Of a stretch of 64,000 nt of DNA, positions 17,248 to 27,424 are shown piece after piece. Positions within the stretch are counted from its first letter, which is position 1. Every line of letters starts with the position of its first letter. This stretch comes from Luteipulveratus halotolerans. Its GTDB lineage: Bacteria; Actinomycetota; Actinomycetes; Actinomycetales; Dermatophilaceae. The notes beneath the pieces are model-generated. The model saw only the letters and a list, made by a program, of their open reading frames with translations. It searched no databases and was not told the origin of the DNA. The stretch covers positions 186,001 to 250,000 of the forward strand of contig NZ_LAIR01000002.1 of NCBI RefSeq assembly GCF_001247745.1, given 5' to 3'. The position numbers were made by a program, and so were the translations under genes.

Positions 17248-17949
17248 CTACAGGTCGGTGAACCCGACGTGCTCGGCCGCCGAGGTGAAGGTGTGCGCGG
17301 CGAACGCGTCGGCCGGGTCGAACGAGCCGACCAGCTGGCCGAACAGCTCGAAGCTGATCAGCCCGTACGCCTGGGTCCAGGCCTGCATAAACCGGACGAT
17401 CACCACGTCGGGCGCATCGAACCCGAGCGCATCCCGGATCGCGGTGCACTGCTGGCCGAGGGCCCGGCTCACCTTCGGAGTGGGGCGATCGACGTCGAGG
17501 GTGCCGGCGTCGTACGCCTCCTGGACGAGGCGTCCCGCGGCAAGAGGCGCGCGTGAGGCGGACTCGACCGTGCGCTGCGGCGCCTCGTAGCCGGGCACGG
17601 GAGAGCCGTGCACCAGCGCGTACTGGTGAGGGTGCTCGTTCGCCCACGTGCGGATCGCGGCCAGGACGCGGACGAATCGCCGTCCCGGTGTCGTACGACC
17701 GCCGGCGGCCTTCTCGGCGGCCGCGCCCACGTCGTCGTACGCCTCGATGATCAGGGCGGTCAGCAGCTCGTCCTTACTGCTCACGTAGCGGTAGACCGCC
17801 GAGGACACCATGCCGACCTCACGCGCGACCGCCCGCAACGAGAGCCCGCCGGCGCCGTGCTCGGCCAGCTCGCGGCGGCCGGCCTCGAGGATCTGCGCCA
17901 TGACGTCCTGACGGGCGCGTTCGCGTGCGGTGGCGGGGCGTTCGGTCAT
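17248..17949 (-). CDS. TetR family transcriptional regulator
   Basis: 233-residue repressor. The N-terminal TetR helix-turn-helix is at about 30-62 (GLSLRAVAREVGMVSSAVYRYVSSKDELLTAL), and the C-terminal ligand domain is of the WHG type (TetR_C_13-like), with LFGQLVGSFDP near the end. The start is ATG 17949 (MTERPATARE); longer upstream frames run through the operator region. It is divergent from a deazaflavin-dependent nitroreductase gene, and the intergenic region carries three copies of a GAGCANTGCTC palindrome. Autorepression together with repression of the nitroreductase is the natural reading. Inducer unknown. Confidence 0.88.
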   Translation of the reverse strand: MTERPATARERARQDVMAQILEAGRRELAEHGAGGLSLRAVAREVGMVSSAVYRYVSSKDELLTALIIEAYDDVGAAAEKAAGGRTTPGRRFVRVLAAIRTWANEHPHQYALVHGSPVPGYEAPQRTVESASRAPLAAGRLVQEAYDAGTLDVDRPTPKVSRALGQQCTAIRDALGFDAPDVVIVRFMQAWTQAYGLISFELFGQLVGSFDPADAFAAHTFTSAAEHVGFTDL

Positions 17950-17968
17950 GGCCGTGAGAGTGCCACCA

Positions 17969-18059
17969 GAGAGCAATGCTCGCAAGGGAGAGCAGTGCTC
18001 TTGTTTTCTCCCGCGCCGAGGTGCATGCTGGTCGCATCGAACAGAGAGCACTGCTCTCG
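17969..18059. promoter_or_regulatory. Triple GAGCANTGCTC palindrome: TetR operator region
   Basis: Three near-identical palindromes: GAGCAATGCTC at 17971-17981, AGAGCAGTGCTCT at 17989-18001 and GAGAGCACTGCTCTC at 18044-18058. The central base differs (A, G, C), while the half-sites are conserved. The first two sit just upstream of the TetR start, the third 22 nt before the nitroreductase start. This fits one repressor controlling both divergent genes. Confidence 0.8.
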
Positions 18060-18080
18060 CAATCGTCTCGGGAGGGCGAC

Positions 18081-18527
18081 ATGGCCACGCAGGTGCAGAT
18101 CAGCCGGAGCACCAGGATGTTCAACCAGGTCGTCGGGCGCCTGGCGCGCGCGGGCGTCAGCCTCGCCGGAGCCCGCGAGCTCGAGACGATCGGACGTCGC
18201 AGTGGGCAGCCGAGGACGACCCCGGTCAACCTGATGACGGTCGACGGCCGTGCGCACCTGGTCGCGCCGCGCGGGCACACCGACTGGGTGCGCAACGCGC
18301 GCAAGAACCCGGCGGTGACGCTGCGGCTGGGGCGGAAGGCATCGGCGTACGACGCCGTCGAGATCCACGGTGAGGAGGCGCTGCCCGTGCTGCGGTACTA
18401 CCTGAAGAAGTGGGCGTGGGAGGTCGGTCAGTTCTTCCCGGACGGCATCTCGGCGCGGTCGTCGGACGCCGAGCTGCTCGCGATCCTGCCCGACCATCCG
18501 GTCTTCCGCCTCGACGCACGCTCCTGA
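18081..18527 (+). CDS. Deazaflavin (F420)-dependent nitroreductase family protein
   Basis: 148-residue split-barrel protein of the DDN/FDOR-A family (PF04075). The signature ETIGRRSGQPRTTPVNL...VAPRGHTDWVRNARKNP marks the F420 phosphate and headgroup pocket. Relatives use reduced F420 to reduce quinones or nitroimidazoles, protecting against redox cyclers. ATG 18081 follows GGGAGGG. The TetR operator upstream suggests induction by a small-molecule ligand, perhaps a quinone-like substrate (inference). It is convergent with acs. Confidence 0.87.
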   Translation: MATQVQISRSTRMFNQVVGRLARAGVSLAGARELETIGRRSGQPRTTPVNLMTVDGRAHLVAPRGHTDWVRNARKNPAVTLRLGRKASAYDAVEIHGEEALPVLRYYLKKWAWEVGQFFPDGISARSSDAELLAILPDHPVFRLDARS

Positions 18528-18535
18528 CACGTCGA

Positions 18536-18570
18536 GAGGCCCCGCCGTCCGAGGTGGACGACGGGGCCTC
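18536..18570. terminator. Bidirectional hairpin terminator
   Basis: GAGGCCCCG and CGGGGCCTC, extended by CGTCC/GGACG, form a stem around GAGGT between the convergent nitroreductase and acs stops. Confidence 0.75.
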
Positions 18571-18584
18571 CGGAGCGGGTCGGA

Positions 18585-20573
<1,989 letters not shown>

Positions 20574-20745
20574 CGCACGGCCTCCTCGTCATCGACAATG
20601 TGTCTCAGGCCACTCAACTCTTCCACGCGCCGCCGGACAACCGTTGTCGAGGGTTGCGGACCGGACGACGAGGCGCAGACCTGCCCGTTCGGCCAGGCCC
20701 GTCGGCGAGAGCTGACGACCGGCACAGGTACGGACGTGCTCGTGC

Positions 20746-21435
20746 TCAGCTTCTGCCGGGGAGGGCGCTGTACATCCGCTCCGGGCGGCCCACCCGCCCG
20801 TACTGCTGCCGCACCCGTACCCGCCCGGTCTCGGCGAAGTGCTCCAGATAGCGCCGTGCTGTGACGCGTGACAGGCCCACGCGTTCGCCGCACTCGGCCG
20901 CCGACTGCTCGCCGTGGTCCCGCAGCGCGCTCAGCACGAGGTCGCCCGTCGCGGGGCTGAGCCCCTTGGGCAGGCGTACGTCGGCCGGTGCGGGTGGCGG
21001 CGTACCGAAGACCTGGTCGATGTCGGCCTGGCCGGGTGCGTCCAGGTCGGCCAGGCGCCGGCGTACGCGGGCGATGTCGGCGAGCCGGGTGGCGAGGTCG
21101 TCCTGGGTGAACGGCTTGACGAGGTAACCGGCGGCTCCCGAGCTGCGGGCCGCCCGCACGCTGTCGAGCTCGCGCTCGGCCGTCACCATCAGCACGTCGG
21201 AGTCGTCGCCCTCGGCGCGCAGCGCGCGCAGCACCTCCAGCCCGGACATGTCTGGCAGGTGCACGTCGAGCAGGACGAGGTCAGGGCGCAGCCGGCGTAC
21301 GACGTCGAGCGCCTCGGTGCCCGAGCGCGCGGAGCCGACGACCTCGAACCCGTCGACACGCTCGACGAACTTGGTGTGCACCCGCACCACCATGAAGTCG
21401 TCGTCGACGACCACGACGGTCAGCGGGGCGGTCAC
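20746..21435 (-). CDS. Orphan DctR/CitT-type response regulator
   Basis: 229-residue two-component response regulator. The receiver domain has the acidic triad DDD (11-13), phospho-acceptor D57 (LVLLDVHLPDMSG) and K107 (YLVKPF). The C-terminal helix-turn-helix (GERVGLSRVTARRYLEHFAETGRVRVRQQYG) is the CitT/DctR kind that controls organic-acid uptake. The start is GTG 21435, whose GTGA overlaps the stop of the damaged hydrolase gene. No histidine kinase is encoded in the window, although such regulators normally sit beside a CitA/DctB-type kinase. Location between acs and actP suggests control of acetate genes (inference). Confidence 0.88.
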   Translation of the reverse strand: MTAPLTVVVVDDDFMVVRVHTKFVERVDGFEVVGSARSGTEALDVVRRLRPDLVLLDVHLPDMSGLEVLRALRAEGDDSDVLMVTAERELDSVRAARSSGAAGYLVKPFTQDDLATRLADIARVRRRLADLDAPGQADIDQVFGTPPPAPADVRLPKGLSPATGDLVLSALRDHGEQSAAECGERVGLSRVTARRYLEHFAETGRVRVRQQYGRVGRPERMYSALPGRS

Positions 21436-22218
21436 GGCGCACCGGCCAGGAACGCGGCGACCCGAGGCGTGATCGTGTCGCTGAACTCGTCGAAGAAGCC
21501 GTGTCGGCCGCCCTCGGTCACCTCGACCCGCGCGGCGGGGATGCGCCCGCCGATCGCGTGCGCGTTGGACACCGGTGACATGCGGTCGTCGCTGCCGTGC
21601 AGGACGAGCGTGGGCGCGCTGACCTGAGCGAGTCTGTCCCAGGCGTCGTGGCGGGCGCTCACGCGCAGGTGCTGCTGGCGTGCACCCGCGGTCATCGTCT
21701 GGTCGGCCGAAAAGCCGACTGCGGACACGACGGGTCTTCCACGCGGGTGTGTAGAACAGCCGGATGAGTGACCGGGTGCGCGCGACCGGGTCGGGAGAGG
21801 CGAGCTCGCGGCGTACGTCGGCGTCGCGCTCCTGCGCGCCCGCACCGCCGGGCGACGTGCACGCGAGCACCAGACGGTCGACCAGGTGCGGGTGGCTCAG
21901 CGCGAGCTCCTGAGCGACGCGCCCGCCCATCGACCTGCCGTAGACGTGGGCCTTCCCGACCCCGCAGGCAGCGAGAACGGCTGCAGCGTCGTCGGCGAAA
22001 AGTGCTGTGCTCCAGTCGAACTCGTCGGACTTGGACTCGCCGGTGCCGCGGTAGTCGAACGTGATCGTCCGGTACGCCGGCCGCAGCCGATCGCGCAGGT
22101 CGGTCCACCACGTGTGCGAGCTCGCCTGCCCGGGCAGCAGCAGGACCGGGGGAGCGTCGCCACCGTCGTCCTGGTGGGCGAGGAGCGCGCCGTCGTCGGT
22201 GCGGGTCACGTCGTTCAT
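21432..22218 (-). pseudogene. Alpha/beta hydrolase, disrupted by a frameshift
   Basis: The first half, from ATG 22218, encodes an alpha/beta-hydrolase N-terminus with the oxyanion strand VLLLPGQASSHTWW, FDYRGTGESKS and the nucleophile elbow GRSMGG, ending around FYTPAW. The second half continues in another frame as SADQTMTAGARQQHLR...APTLVLHGSDDRMSP...GGRHGFFDEF and supplies the Asp and His of the triad, stopping at 21432. The frame change lies near 21725-21745. It is either a real inactivating mutation or a sequencing error. The unshifted frame runs on into the response regulator, producing an artificial 490-residue fusion. Confidence 0.82.
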
Positions 22219-22289
22219 GAGTCCTCCTCGGAGGTGTCGGCGAGGTCGCGGTGCGGCCGAACCTGCAGTCGGGCGGTGAGCACAGCCCC

Positions 22290-22500
22290 ATGGTCGCCGT
22301 TGGTGGCGTGGACGTCGACACGCGGTTCAGCCAGGGCACCGACGTCGACGCGCTGCGAGCCGGGCTCGACGACTCGGGCGTGGCGTACGAGGTCCGTCAG
22401 CCGATGGGCGCCGACATCGCCGACCTGGTTCTCGACATCGCCGACGAGGTCGGGGCGGAGCTCATCGTGGTCGGGCTGCGGCGGCGTACGCCGGCTGGCC
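22290..22500 (+). pseudogene. Universal stress protein remnant
   Basis: An in-frame stretch of about 70 codons resembles the C-terminal half of an UspA domain: VDALRAGLDDSGVAYEVRQ followed by IADLVLDIADEVGAELIVVGLRRRTP. The nucleotide-binding GxxGS segment that should follow, and the whole N-terminal half, are missing. Similarity ends abruptly just before a long hairpin. This is a decayed gene fragment rather than a functional protein. Confidence 0.6.
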
Positions 22501-22527
22501 GTCAAACGCTGAACCCCCACCTCCACA

Positions 22528-22582
22528 GGCGAAATGTGACTTCCAGGGCTGCTATGCGCACTCTGGAAGTCACATTTCGCCG
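22528..22582. terminator. Long hairpin (18-bp perfect stem)
   Basis: GCGAAATGTGACTTCCAG (22529-22546) pairs perfectly with CTGGAAGTCACATTTCGC (22563-22580), with a 16-nt loop. It lies 16 nt beyond the stop of the AMIN-like gene and abuts the stress-protein remnant. Terminator is the simplest role; the long AT-richer stem also resembles a small palindromic repeat element. Confidence 0.65.
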
Positions 22583-22597
22583 GGTGAGTGGGGCCTG

Positions 22598-23191
22598 TCA
22601 GTACCAGAGGTGGGCGACGTCGATCACCAGCCGGCGTGAGCCGTCGGTGCTGCTGAGGACGAAGACCCGCATGGGCAGCCGCGCCCGCACCCCGAGTGCG
22701 ATCGTCGACTGGCCCTCGAACGAACCACCCCAACGCAGCTGCCGGAACGTGCGGTAGGCCGACACGTTGGCGAGCTCGTTCGGGTTGGCCGGTGTGTACG
22801 TCGGCGCGCCGGTCGTGACGTGGTACGCCGGAGCGTTGATCGTCACCTTGATGTCGGCGGCACCCCGCACGGGCAGGGGAGCACCCTGTCCCTCGGAGTA
22901 CACGGTCGTCACGTAGCGGACGTCGTAGCCGACGCCGCCCGTGCCGGAGCGACCGATGTCGATGACGAGCCGGTCGTAGCAGAGGTTCTGGCCGGTGCGT
23001 ACGCCGGTCAGCGGCTTCGTGGTGTGCGCGGACGACGTCTTGGCGAGCGAACCCCATGGCGCCTCGCAGACGGTGGCGCCTGCGCGCGGTGCCGCAGCCA
23101 GCGGACCGACGAGGCCGAGCATCAGCCCGAGGACGACGAGCGCCAGTGTGGTGACGAGCCGCGGACTGCGAGTGGTGAGTGATCGGGACAT
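22598..23191 (-). CDS. Secreted protein with AMIN-like domain
   Basis: 197-residue exported protein. A signal peptide (MSRSLTTRSPRL then a Leu/Val-rich core, ending near AAPRAGA) precedes one beta-sandwich domain of the actinobacterial AMIN-like type: CYDRLVIDIGRSGTGGVGYDVRYV and, near the end, RLVIDVAHLWY. Related domains bind cell-wall components, but no activity is known. ATG 23191 is used because it begins the signal peptide. A perfect CRP box lies about 130 nt upstream. Confidence 0.78.
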   Translation of the reverse strand: MSRSLTTRSPRLVTTLALVVLGLMLGLVGPLAAAPRAGATVCEAPWGSLAKTSSAHTTKPLTGVRTGQNLCYDRLVIDIGRSGTGGVGYDVRYVTTVYSEGQGAPLPVRGAADIKVTINAPAYHVTTGAPTYTPANPNELANVSAYRTFRQLRWGGSFEGQSTIALGVRARLPMRVFVLSSTDGSRRLVIDVAHLWY

Positions 23192-23317
23192 GACTCCCCC
23201 TGGTTCTTTCTCCTGCACGCCGGTCGGGTCGGCCGGTCGGCGCCCGGAGCCGGAGTGGCTTCGAGTGCGTGGAGGACGCGTGGTGTGCTCCACGGGTTGG
23301 CACCGCGTGCAGGTTTG

Positions 23318-23333
23318 TGTGATCTGCGTCACA
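23318..23333. promoter_or_regulatory. CRP/GlxR box, perfect consensus
   Basis: TGTGATCTGCGTCACA is a perfect TGTGA-N6-TCACA site. It lies in the intergenic region upstream of the AMIN-like gene (minus strand, start 23191) and matches the expected operator of the Crp protein encoded at 11606-12283. Confidence 0.8.
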
Positions 23334-23411
23334 CGAAAAGAATCGCGTGTGTGCCCGCTGATACACGGGCGCCCGGCCGGGGCGTTCCGGCCGGGCGTTC
23401 GCGCGGATGTC

Positions 23412-24374
23412 TCAGCGGGCGTACGAGATCGTGACCCGACGGTTCTTCTCGCGTCCGGCGTCGGTCGCGTTGGTCGCGACGGGCTGGGTCTCGCCGGCGC
23501 TGCTGGTCTGCAGCTGAATCCCGGGCACCTGGGTGCGCAGCTCTGCGGCCACCGCGTCGGCCCGCTTCTGGCCGAGCGTCTGGTTGGCCGACTGCGGCCC
23601 GGTGCTGTCGGTGTGGCCGACGACCTTGACCTGCTTGCCGCTCACGTCGGAGCGAATCGTCTTGGCAGCGCTGGCGATCGCGGTCTTGCCGGCCGGCGTC
23701 AGTCGGGCGCTGTCGAACTCGAACAGCACGTCGGAGTAGAGGTTGACGCTCACCGTCTTGGCCGCGTCACACACCGTGAACCGGCCCGCCAGCCGGCCCC
23801 CGGCGGACGGCTGGCCGTACGACGTGCGCTTGCCGCTCTCGTCGACGAAGAACGCGCCGTTCTGGCTGGCGGCGGCGCGCTGGCCGTCGGCGCCGACGAA
23901 CTGCAGGCCCTGGCCGTTGGCGCAGGTCGTGGCGCCGTCGGGCGCGACGACGATGACGCCGTTCTTGTCGGCCACCGTGCCGGCGCCCTGGCCGTCGACC
24001 CGGATCGTGGTGCGGCCGGGCAGGTCGACCCAGGAGGCGGTCGTCCTGCCGAGGGTCAGCCTGCCGGTGCCGCTGCGGATGCTGGTGCGGTCACCGATCG
24101 GTTGGCCCACGTCGTACGACTGGCGCAGCCCGTTGCTGAACACGAAGGTGACCGTGGAGCCCTGGACGACGTAGCCGCCCTTCTCGGTGAGGTGCTCCTG
24201 CCGGCCGGCGTCGCTGCCGTCGGGGCCGGCGGCTGTGGATGCACCGGCACTCGTGGGAGCGGTGGAAGCGGTCGGAGCGCCGTCGACGATCGTCTGGTCC
24301 TCCTGGCAGCCGGTCATCAGGGTGGCCGCTGCGATCACTGCGGTCAGGGCGCCCAGGCGGGTCGTGGTCCTCAT
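23412..24374 (-). CDS. OmpA-domain lipoprotein
   Basis: 320-residue exported lipoprotein. The signal peptide ends at LMTGC (lipobox), then a Ser/Thr/Ala-rich linker, a middle domain of beta-strands (ITVAPD-like repeats around GTVADKNGVIVVAPDG) and a C-terminal OmpA domain. The OmpA domain carries LYSDVLFEFDSARLTPAG, VVGHTDSTGP, LGQKRADAVAAEL and the terminal REKNRRVTISY, which includes the diaminopimelate-contacting Asp/Arg region. It probably tethers the membrane to peptidoglycan. The start is ATG 24374. Confidence 0.86.
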   Translation of the reverse strand: MRTTTRLGALTAVIAAATLMTGCQEDQTIVDGAPTASTAPTSAGASTAAGPDGSDAGRQEHLTEKGGYVVQGSTVTFVFSNGLRQSYDVGQPIGDRTSIRSGTGRLTLGRTTASWVDLPGRTTIRVDGQGAGTVADKNGVIVVAPDGATTCANGQGLQFVGADGQRAAASQNGAFFVDESGKRTSYGQPSAGGRLAGRFTVCDAAKTVSVNLYSDVLFEFDSARLTPAGKTAIASAAKTIRSDVSGKQVKVVGHTDSTGPQSANQTLGQKRADAVAAELRTQVPGIQLQTSSAGETQPVATNATDAGREKNRRVTISYAR

Positions 24375-24476
24375 CGTGACTCCTCGGTCGTCGGGCCCAC
24401 GCGCGCGGGCGAACTCCGCCTCTGACGTACGCCGGACCCGATCGGCTCCCACGCCATCGCCGCCTCGCGATGGGGC

Positions 24477-24552
24477 GGTCTCGATACGGCTCGCCCTGTG
24501 GGGCTCGCCTCCTCGACCGGCGAGGTGGGGGCTCGCCTAGTCGACCGGCGGT
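24477..24552. repeat. Actinobacterial intergenic repeat with 22-bp direct repeats
   Basis: Two copies of GGCTCGCCT-N2-TCGACCGGCG in tandem (about 24501-24523 and 24530-24550), preceded by GGTCTCGATACGGCTCG. This looks like the CTCGATACG/TCGACC family of extragenic repeats common in Micrococcales. The second copy contributes the last codons and stop (VD-stop) of the kinase-like gene. Confidence 0.55.
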
Positions 24553-25205
24553 GTGATGACGAGGTCGGCGCGCTCGCGGGTCGCGGCGATCCGACGGGCG
24601 TTGCGCTCGTCGCTGCCGAGAGCGTGCTCGACCGCTTCGGCGTGCGAGCGACCGAACCGCTTATGCCGCGCGATCAGCCGCGTGCGGCGCAGCTCGTCAG
24701 GCACCTGGACGAACCACGTCTCGTCGAGCAGGTCGGCCGTCCGGACCCAGGGATCGGCTGCATCGAGGAGGTAGTTGCCCTCAGTCACGACCAGTCGGAC
24801 GCCCGGCTCGACCGCGATGCTGCCCGCGACCGGCTCCTCCAGGGTCCGATCGAATGACGGCGCCCACACCGTGTGGTCAGCGGCCCGAACCCGTTGCAGC
24901 ACAGCGAGATACCCGTACGCATCGAACGTCTCAGGGGCTCCCTTCACGTCGGCCAGGCCACGAGCCTCGAGCACGGACTGCGCCAGGTGGAACCCGTCCA
25001 TCGGTACGACGACCGCCGACACCCCAGCAGCCGTCGCCTGGTCGACGAGCCTGGCCGCGCACGTCGACTTGCCTGCTCCCGGAGCGCCCGCGATGCCGAG
25101 CACGAACCGGCCGGGCTCGGGCACGGAGGTGAGCAGTCGTCGTACGAGCTCGGCGCACGCCGTGGTTGCGTCGCGGGTCAACGGTTCGGCCTTCACGGGC
25201 TTCAT
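24537..25205 (-). CDS. Nucleoside/uridine kinase-like P-loop protein
   Basis: 222-residue cytoplasmic P-loop kinase of the uridine kinase/pantothenate kinase-like family (annotated elsewhere as nucleoside/nucleotide kinase family or fructose transport frk-like). Walker A is GAPGAGKST at 40-48, the phosphoacceptor-side aspartate is in VVPMDGFHLAQ, and VVTEGNYLL resembles the Walker B strand of this group. Substrate not determinable. ATG 25205 (MKPVKAEP) is favoured over an upstream ATG 9 codons earlier. Its stop codon lies inside an intergenic repeat, so the extreme C-terminus may be variable between strains. Confidence 0.8.
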   Translation of the reverse strand: MKPVKAEPLTRDATTACAELVRRLLTSVPEPGRFVLGIAGAPGAGKSTCAARLVDQATAAGVSAVVVPMDGFHLAQSVLEARGLADVKGAPETFDAYGYLAVLQRVRAADHTVWAPSFDRTLEEPVAGSIAVEPGVRLVVTEGNYLLDAADPWVRTADLLDETWFVQVPDELRRTRLIARHKRFGRSHAEAVEHALGSDERNARRIAATRERADLVITPPVD

Positions 25206-25266
25206 CCTTCGGCACAAGGTGGTCGCGGGCACAGGTCCGGGTGTGCCCGCTTCTGCCGGGGCAGGG

Positions 25267-25304
25267 CTCGGCCCCGGGACCGATGAGGTGGTCCCGGGGC
25301 CGAG
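25267..25304. terminator. Terminator of the DUF485-actP operon
   Basis: A 15-bp perfect stem, CTCGGCCCCGGGACC with its complement GGTCCCGGGGCCGAG, around GATGAGGT-type loop bases. It lies 16 nt beyond the actP stop. Confidence 0.82.
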
Positions 25305-25319
25305 CGGTCGGCGTACGCC

Positions 25320-26960
25320 TCAGTGCTGGACGGCCTTCTCGGCGCCGGCGCCGGTGAGGGAGCGCACCTCCATCTCGGCGTACTTGTCGGGGTCGGACCG
25401 CTCCTTGCTGGTGACACTGCCGAGCCAGCCGAGGAAGAAGCCCAGCGGGATCGACACGATGCCCGGGTTGTCCAGCGGGAACCAGTGGAAGTCGATCGAG
25501 GGGTCGGTGATCATCGACAGGCTCTTGCCGTCCTTGCCCGGCGGCTTGCCCGACACGACGGGGCTGAAGACGATCAGCACCAGCGCCGAGGTCAGTCCGC
25601 CGTAGATCGACCACAGCGCGCCGCGGGTGTTGAACCGCTTCCAGAAGAGCGAGTACAGGATCGTCGGCAGGTTGGCGCTCGCGGCGATGGCGAACGCCAG
25701 GGCCACGAGGAAGGCGATGTTCTGGCCGTTGGCGAAGATGCCGCCCACGATTGCGACGGCACCGATGACCAGCGCGGTGATGCGCGCGACGCGGACCTCG
25801 CCGTCGGGCGAGACCTCGCCCTTCTTGATCACGTTGGCGTACACGTCGTGTGCGAACGACGCGCTCGCCGTGATGGTCAGGCCGGCGACGACCGCGAGGA
25901 TCGTCGCGAACGCCACCGCTGAGATCAGTCCGAGCAGGATCTCGCCGCCCAGCTCGAACGCCAGCAGCGGTGCTGCCGAGTTGACCTTGCCGGGTGCCGC
26001 CGAGATCTTGTCCGGTCCGACCAGAGCGGCCGCGCCGTAGCCGAGGACGAGGGTGAACAGGTAGAAGAACCCGATCAGCCAGATCGCCCAGACCACTGAG
26101 CTGCGAGCCTCTTTCGAGGTGGGGACGGTGTAGAAGCGCATCAGCACGTGAGGCAGGCCGGCGGTGCCGAGGACGAGCGCGAGGCCGAGCGAGACGAAGT
26201 CCAGCTGGGTGGTCTCGGACTTGCCGTACTGCAGGCCGGGGCCGAGCAGCTTGTCGCCGGCCTTCGGTGAGTTGTCGATCGCGCCCTGGAGCACGCTCGA
26301 CAGGTTGACGTTGTACTTCGCCAGCACCCAGACGGTCATCACGAACGCACCGATGATGAGCAGCACGGCCTTGACGATCTGCACCCAGGTCGTGCCCTTC
26401 ATGCCGCCGACGAGCACGTAGAACACCATGATGATGCCGACGATCGCGATCACCAGGCGCTGGGCGTTGACGCCCTCGACGCCCAGCAGCAGCGACACCA
26501 GGCCACCGGCGCCGGCCATCTGTGCGAGCAGGTAGAAGAAGCTCACGGTGAGCGTCGAGATCGCGGCCGCGGTGCGTACGGGGCCCTGGCGCAGGCGGAA
26601 CGACAGGACGTCCGCCATCGTGAATCGCCCTGTGTTGCGCAGCAGCTCGGCGACCAGCAGCAGTGCGACGAGCCAGGCGACGAGGAAGCCGATGGAGTAC
26701 AGGAAACCGTCGTAACCGTTGAGCGCGATGGCCCCGGCGATGCCGAGGAACGACGCCGCGGACAGGTAGTCGCCGGCGATCGCGATGCCGTTCTGCCGCC
26801 CCGTGAACGCGCGGCCACCGGCGTAGTAGTCGGCTGCGGTGCGGTTGTTGCGCGAGGCGCGGATGACGATCGCGAGCGTGATCGCGACGAAGATCGCGAA
26901 GATGACGATGTTGACCGTCGAGTTGCCGACCTGGGTCTGGGCGGGCATGAGGGCGTTCAT
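25320..26960 (-). CDS. actP: Cation/acetate symporter (SSS family, ActP/MctC-like)
   Basis: 546-residue sodium:solute symporter with 13 predicted membrane helices. ADYYAGGRAFTGRQNGIAIAGDYLSAASFLGIAG is the family's first-helix signature (broken here: ADYYAGGR and GDYLSAASFLG), and GLPHVLMRFYTVP, also typical of ActP, is present. It imports acetate and other short carboxylates with Na+ or H+. The start is ATG 26960, overlapping the DUF485 gene by 4 nt (ATGA), so the pair is coupled. A CRP box lies about 42 nt upstream of the operon start. Acetyl-CoA synthetase nearby would trap the imported acetate. Confidence 0.93.
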   Translation of the reverse strand: MNALMPAQTQVGNSTVNIVIFAIFVAITLAIVIRASRNNRTAADYYAGGRAFTGRQNGIAIAGDYLSAASFLGIAGAIALNGYDGFLYSIGFLVAWLVALLLVAELLRNTGRFTMADVLSFRLRQGPVRTAAAISTLTVSFFYLLAQMAGAGGLVSLLLGVEGVNAQRLVIAIVGIIMVFYVLVGGMKGTTWVQIVKAVLLIIGAFVMTVWVLAKYNVNLSSVLQGAIDNSPKAGDKLLGPGLQYGKSETTQLDFVSLGLALVLGTAGLPHVLMRFYTVPTSKEARSSVVWAIWLIGFFYLFTLVLGYGAAALVGPDKISAAPGKVNSAAPLLAFELGGEILLGLISAVAFATILAVVAGLTITASASFAHDVYANVIKKGEVSPDGEVRVARITALVIGAVAIVGGIFANGQNIAFLVALAFAIAASANLPTILYSLFWKRFNTRGALWSIYGGLTSALVLIVFSPVVSGKPPGKDGKSLSMITDPSIDFHWFPLDNPGIVSIPLGFFLGWLGSVTSKERSDPDKYAEMEVRSLTGAGAEKAVQH

Positions 26961-27304
26961 CGCTCGCTCCCCTCGATGCGGGCGGCGAGGGCGTCGGCGG
27001 CCGGGTCGAACGTGCGGTTGGCCCACCGCACGTACAGCAGCGTGATCGCGAAAGTGCTCACGAACTGCAGGAGCCCGAGCACCAGTCCGGTCGTGATGTT
27101 GCCCCACAGCTTGTGCGCCATGAAGTCGTGGGCGTACGCGCCGAGCAGGACGTAGGCGAAGTACCAGACCAGGAACAGCGCGGTCATCGGGAAGACGAAC
27201 TTGCGGAATCTGCTTCGTAGCTCTGCGAACTCGGGGGAGTCCTGCACCTCGCGGTACGACTCGCTCCGGGGTCCGTCCGCGGTGTCGGCACGGGAGGACG
27301 ACAT
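26957..27304 (-). CDS. DUF485 membrane protein
   Basis: 115-residue protein with two membrane helices (FPMTALFLVWYFAYVLLGAYA and a second from TTGLVLGLLQFVSTFAITLLYV, separated by AHDFMAHKLWGN). DUF485 proteins almost always precede an acetate-type symporter and are thought to be small accessory subunits (YjcH in E. coli). ATG 27304 opens the operon and the last 4 nt overlap actP. Confidence 0.9.
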   Translation of the reverse strand: MSSSRADTADGPRSESYREVQDSPEFAELRSRFRKFVFPMTALFLVWYFAYVLLGAYAHDFMAHKLWGNITTGLVLGLLQFVSTFAITLLYVRWANRTFDPAADALAARIEGSER

Positions 27305-27345
27305 GAGTGGCCCCTTCCGCCGGTGGATGCGGCCACCGGTGTCGG

Positions 27346-27361
27346 TGTGATCTGAATCACT
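27346..27361. promoter_or_regulatory. CRP/GlxR box before DUF485-actP
   Basis: TGTGATCTGAATCACT matches TGTGA-N6-TCACA at 9 of 10 positions. It lies 42 nt upstream of the DUF485 start, so cAMP-Crp control of acetate uptake is likely, as GlxR does in Corynebacterium. Confidence 0.8.
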
Positions 27362-27424
27362 TCATGATGACGGTGACCGTGGGCGGAATCGGGGACTTCG
27401 CACCATCCGATCTAGGGTGTCGGC

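Noticed and set aside
20746..22218. 490-residue protein fusing an alpha/beta hydrolase to a response regulator
   Set aside because: The join passes through Arg/Pro-rich out-of-frame sequence, the real hydrolase C-terminus is in another frame, and the receiver domain has its own GTG start.
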